DNA of 64,000 nucleotides, taken from positions 2,854,783 through 2,918,782 of the forward strand of contig NZ_GL877878.1 in the NCBI RefSeq assembly GCF_000194155.1. The letters run 5' to 3'. Below, piece after piece: positions 61,300 through 64,000 of the stretch (the first letter of the stretch is position 1; the number at the start of each line of letters is the position of its first letter). The position numbers were made by a program, and so were the translations under genes. This DNA is from Saccharopolyspora spinosa NRRL 18395. Lineage in GTDB: Bacteria > Actinomycetota > Actinomycetes > Mycobacteriales > Pseudonocardiaceae. The notes under the pieces are model-generated. The model was not told the DNA's origin. It did no database searches and saw only the letters and a program-made list of their open reading frames with translations.

Positions 61300-64000
61300 T
61301 CAGCCCTCGGTCGCAGCCCCGGTGGGGGCGTCCTCCACCGGCGGACCGGCCGGACGCGACGCTGCCCGGCGACGAACCCGCCGCACCGGCGCGGCCGGGG
61401 TGACGCTCGGTAGTCCGTTGTCGGCGGACTGCTGCGGCTCCGCCGACTTGCTGACCACCAGCGGAGTCACCGGAGCACCGGCGCTCCCAGCGGCCCGCGT
61501 CGCCTTCCGCCGCGGTCGGCCGTTGGCCTCCGCAGGGGCAGCCGCCACCGGCTCGGCCATCAGCGGCTCCGCCGCGGGCTCCACCGCCTTCGGCTCGACG
61601 ACCGGCTCCGGCTCGACAACCGGTGCCTCCGCCTTCGGCTCAACCGGCGCCTCCGGCTTCGGCGTCTCCGGCTCGGCCTTGACGGCCTTGACCTCGACGG
61701 CCGCAGGCTCCGCCTGCACCCGTTCCGCCGGCTTGACGGGCTCCGGCTTGGGCTGCTCGACCTTGGCAGCCTCGGCCTTCGGCTCATCGGCCTTGGCGGC
61801 CTCTGCCTTGGCCTCGCTGCGCGGTTCCGGAGCGGGCTGCTCGTCGTGCTGCTTGCCGCGGTGCCGGTTGCGGCGAGCACCGTTGTTGACGGCCTGGCCG
61901 TTCAGGTGCGTGACCGGCTCCGTCGAAACCAGCAGGCCACGACCTCGGCAATGCTCGCAGGTGCTGCTGTAGGCCTCCAGCAGCCCGGTGCCGACGCGCT
62001 TGCGGGTCATCTGCACGAGACCGAGCGAGGTCACCTCGGCGACCTGGTGGCGAGTGCGATCCCGGCCCAGGCACTCGGTGAGGCGGCGCAGCACCAGGTC
62101 GCGGTTGGACTCCAGCACCATGTCGATGAAGTCGATGACGATGATGCCGCCGATGTCGCGCAGCCGGAGCTGGCGGACGATCTCCTCGGCCGCCTCGAGG
62201 TTGTTGCGGGTGACCGTCTCCTCCAGGTTGCCCCCGGAGCCGGTGAACTTGCCGGTGTTGACGTCGATCACCGTCATGGCTTCGGTGCGGTCGATCACCA
62301 GGTAGCCACCGGAGGGCAGCCAGACCTTGCGGTCCAGGGCCTTGGCGATCTGCTCGTTGATCCGCTGCTCGGTGAACACGTCGTTCTTGCCGACGTGCTT
62401 GTGCAGCCGCTGCGCCAGGTCGGGTGCGACGTGCTTGACGTAGGCCTCGATGGTGTCCCAGGCGTCGTTGCCCTGGACCGTCATGGTCGAGAAGTCCTCG
62501 GTGAACAGGTCGCGGACGACCTTGATCAGCAGGTCCGGCTCCTCGTAGAGCAGCTGCGGGGCCTGCGCGCCAGGCGTCTCGGCCCTCTCCTTGATGACCT
62601 CCCACTGCGCCTGCAGGCGCCGCACGTCGCGGTCCAGCGCCTCTTCGCTGGTGCCCTCGGACGCGGTGCGGATGATCACCCCGGCGTTGTCCGGCACGAT
62701 ACGCTTGAGGATCTCCTTGAGCCGCTTGCGCTCGGTGTCCGGCAGCTTGCGGCTGATGCCGGTGGCACCGCCGCCCGGCACGTACACCAGGAATCGGCCG
62801 GGCAGGCTGATCTGGGTGGTCAGGCGTGCGCCCTTGTGGCCGACCGGGTCCTTGGTGACCTGCACCAGCACGCTGTCGCCGGTCTGCAGGGCCTGCTCGA
62901 TGCGGCGGGCCTTGCCGGCCAGCCCGGCGGCGTCCCAGTCGACCTCGCCGGCGTAGAGCACCGCGTTGCGGCCCCGGCCGATGTCGACGAACGCCGCCTC
63001 CATGCTCGGCAGCACGTTCTGCACTCGGCCGAGGTAGACGTTGCCGACCAGCGAGCCGGAGCCCGACGAGGTCACGAAGTTCTCGACGAGGACGTTGTCC
63101 TCGAGCACCGCGATCTGGGTCTGGTCGCCGTTCTGCCGGACGACCATCTTGCGGTCCACCGACTCGCGGCGGGCCAGGAACTCGGCCTCGGAGAGCACCG
63201 GCGCCCGGCGGCGACCTGCCTCGCGGCCATCCCGGCGGCGCTGCCGCTTGGCTTCCAGCCGGGTCGAGCCCTTGACCGCGCGGACCTCGTCGTCGCTGCT
63301 GTCCTGGCGGGTTTCCGCGGCCGCCGGCTCGCGCACGTGCACGACGGTGTTCGGCGGGTCGTCCTCGCGGGCGCCGCTTTCGTCGTCCGCAGAGCCCTTG
63401 CGACGGCGGCGACGCCGACGGCGACGGTTGGAATCGCCCGCGCCTTCGGCCTCGGCCGACTGTTCCTCGGTGGCTTCCTCGGCGACCGGTTCGGCGGCTT
63501 CGGCGCTGGTCTCCTCGGCGGTGTCCGACTCTTCCTCGCCACCCGACTCGGAGTCGGCACCGCGACCCCGACCACGGCCCCGGCGGCCCCGCCTACGACG
63601 GCGGCGACCAGCGGGTTCGTCCTCGGCCTCGGCTTCCTGCCCGGGCTCTTCGGCCGCAACGGCCTGGGGCTCCGGCTGCGCCTCCTGCGGCTCCGGCTCG
63701 GCCTTCGACACGGGCCTCGACTCCTGCGGCTGCGGTGCCAGGAACATCGCCTCCGGCGCGGCGAAGAGCGGCGTCAACCCGCGCGCGTGTTTGCCGGCCG
63801 ACTCGACTCCGGCGGGAGTGAAGTCAGCAGCAGGCACCGCGGGCTCGACCGCGGACTGCGGTTCGGCCTCGCTCCTGGTTTCGGCCTGCGCGGGCTCAGC
63901 CGGGCCGTCCGACTCCGCCACCAGCTCGGGGTGCAGGGCCTGCACCACCTGCAGGGCGACGTCGCGGGTGATGTTCGACTGCGCGCTGCGGACCGATTCA
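61300..64000 (-). CDS. rne: Ribonuclease E/G (5' end outside the window)
   Basis: The frame is open to base 64000 (a possible internal start at 63948), so the N-terminus is missing. Visible order: a long acidic, Pro/Ala/Glu-rich disordered region with Arg runs (RRRRRGRRGRGRGRG), S1 RNA-binding domain (VGNVYLGRVQNVLPSMEAAF, VDIGRGRNAVLYAGEVDW), catalytic core with TEAMTVIDVNTGKFTGSGGN and DIGGIIVIDFIDMVLESNRD (Mg aspartates), zinc link CEHCRGRGLL, then another low-complexity Pro/Glu/Lys tail of about 170 residues ending at 61300. It starts RNA decay and rRNA processing and scaffolds a degradosome through the disordered parts. Upstream of rplU in M. tuberculosis too, but here envelope genes are inserted between. 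Confidence 0.95.
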   Translation of the reverse strand, partial: ESVRSAQSNITRDVALQVVQALHPELVAESDGPAEPAQAETRSEAEPQSAVEPAVPAADFTPAGVESAGKHARGLTPLFAAPEAMFLAPQPQESRPVSKAEPEPQEAQPEPQAVAAEEPGQEAEAEDEPAGRRRRRRGRRGRGRGRGADSESGGEEESDTAEETSAEAAEPVAEEATEEQSAEAEGAGDSNRRRRRRRRRKGSADDESGAREDDPPNTVVHVREPAAAETRQDSSDDEVRAVKGSTRLEAKRQRRRDGREAGRRRAPVLSEAEFLARRESVDRKMVVRQNGDQTQIAVLEDNVLVENFVTSSGSGSLVGNVYLGRVQNVLPSMEAAFVDIGRGRNAVLYAGEVDWDAAGLAGKARRIEQALQTGDSVLVQVTKDPVGHKGARLTTQISLPGRFLVYVPGGGATGISRKLPDTERKRLKEILKRIVPDNAGVIIRTASEGTSEEALDRDVRRLQAQWEVIKERAETPGAQAPQLLYEEPDLLIKVVRDLFTEDFSTMTVQGNDAWDTIEAYVKHVAPDLAQRLHKHVGKNDVFTEQRINEQIAKALDRKVWLPSGGYLVIDRTEAMTVIDVNTGKFTGSGGNLEETVTRNNLEAAEEIVRQLRLRDIGGIIVIDFIDMVLESNRDLVLRRLTECLGRDRTRHQVAEVTSLGLVQMTRKRVGTGLLEAYSSTCEHCRGRGLLVSTEPVTHLNGQAVNNGARRNRHRGKQHDEQPAPEPRSEAKAEAAKADEPKAEAAKVEQPKPEPVKPAERVQAEPAAVEVKAVKAEPETPKPEAPVEPKAEAPVVEPEPVVEPKAVEPAAEPLMAEPVAAAPAEANGRPRRKATRAAGSAGAPVTPLVVSKSAEPQQSADNGLPSVTPAAPVRRVRRRAASRPAGPPVEDAPTGAATEG

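Overview
The window comes from a high-GC actinobacterium, most likely of the family Pseudonocardiaceae; Saccharopolyspora is my best guess. The evidence is the GC-rich sequence with many GTG starts, an arabinosyltransferase of the Emb family, a ScfR/RamB-type regulator beside isocitrate lyase, and a XRE/DUF5753-DUF397-zinc ribbon cassette. From memory, the backbone order lepA, rpsT, holA, comEC, comEA, degV, gpgP-like, rsfS, nadD, proA, proB, obg, rpmA, rplU, rne follows the Mycobacterium tuberculosis interval from about Rv2404c to Rv2444c. Genes lying between these markers are therefore candidates for lineage-specific insertions.

Layout. 1-3.6 kb: two genes carrying three ADP-ribosylglycohydrolase-like domains whose metal-binding aspartates have mostly been lost. 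3.9-6.1 kb: decayed ground, with a frameshifted enoyl-CoA hydratase and a Uma2-type gene apparently split by a segment carrying a small zinc-ribbon gene. 6.1-7.2 kb: a secreted guanyl-specific ribonuclease, its barstar-like inhibitor and a small membrane protein. 7.3-12.1 kb: a valine/isobutyrate catabolic operon (mmsA, acyl-CoA dehydrogenase, 3-hydroxyisobutyryl-CoA hydrolase, mmsB). 12.4-19.1 kb: single accessory enzymes, including a deazaflavin-type reductase, a Nudix hydrolase, ArsR with a frameshifted VOC gene, an O-methyltransferase, a MOSC gene with an in-frame stop, nitronate monooxygenase, GNAT and Uma2. 19.4-23.4 kb: isocitrate lyase divergent from ramB, followed by a beta-decarboxylating dehydrogenase.

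24-50 kb is the conserved backbone: translation (lepA, rpsT, obg, rpmA, rplU), replication (holA), DNA uptake (comEC, comEA), NAD synthesis (nadD, rsfS) and proline synthesis (proA, proB). It is interrupted by a SAM-riboswitch-controlled threonine synthase gene, a RecQ-type helicase with a phosphoribosyltransferase-like tail, a ferredoxin next to a cytochrome P450 remnant, a DUF885 remnant, the XRE cassette and an MHS-type transporter. 50.5-56.6 kb is a cell-envelope group (polytopic membrane protein, GT2 glycosyltransferase, Emb arabinosyltransferase with a one-base frameshift). 56.7-61.2 kb holds an AraC-type regulator, a repeat array, a carboxylesterase with a TetR regulator and a toroid-like protein. 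The window ends inside RNase E/G.

Two features recur. First, many gene ends carry TGAGT...ACTCA hairpins, and a composite intergenic repeat built on an 87-base hairpin unit occurs at 23.4-23.8 kb and 57.5-58.0 kb. Second, several genes share an extended -10 element of the form TGNTAACRT, and at two loci its distance to the start codon predicts leaderless mRNA. Three one- or two-base frameshifts and one nonsense codon sit in otherwise well-kept genes, so either recent decay or base-calling error should be considered.
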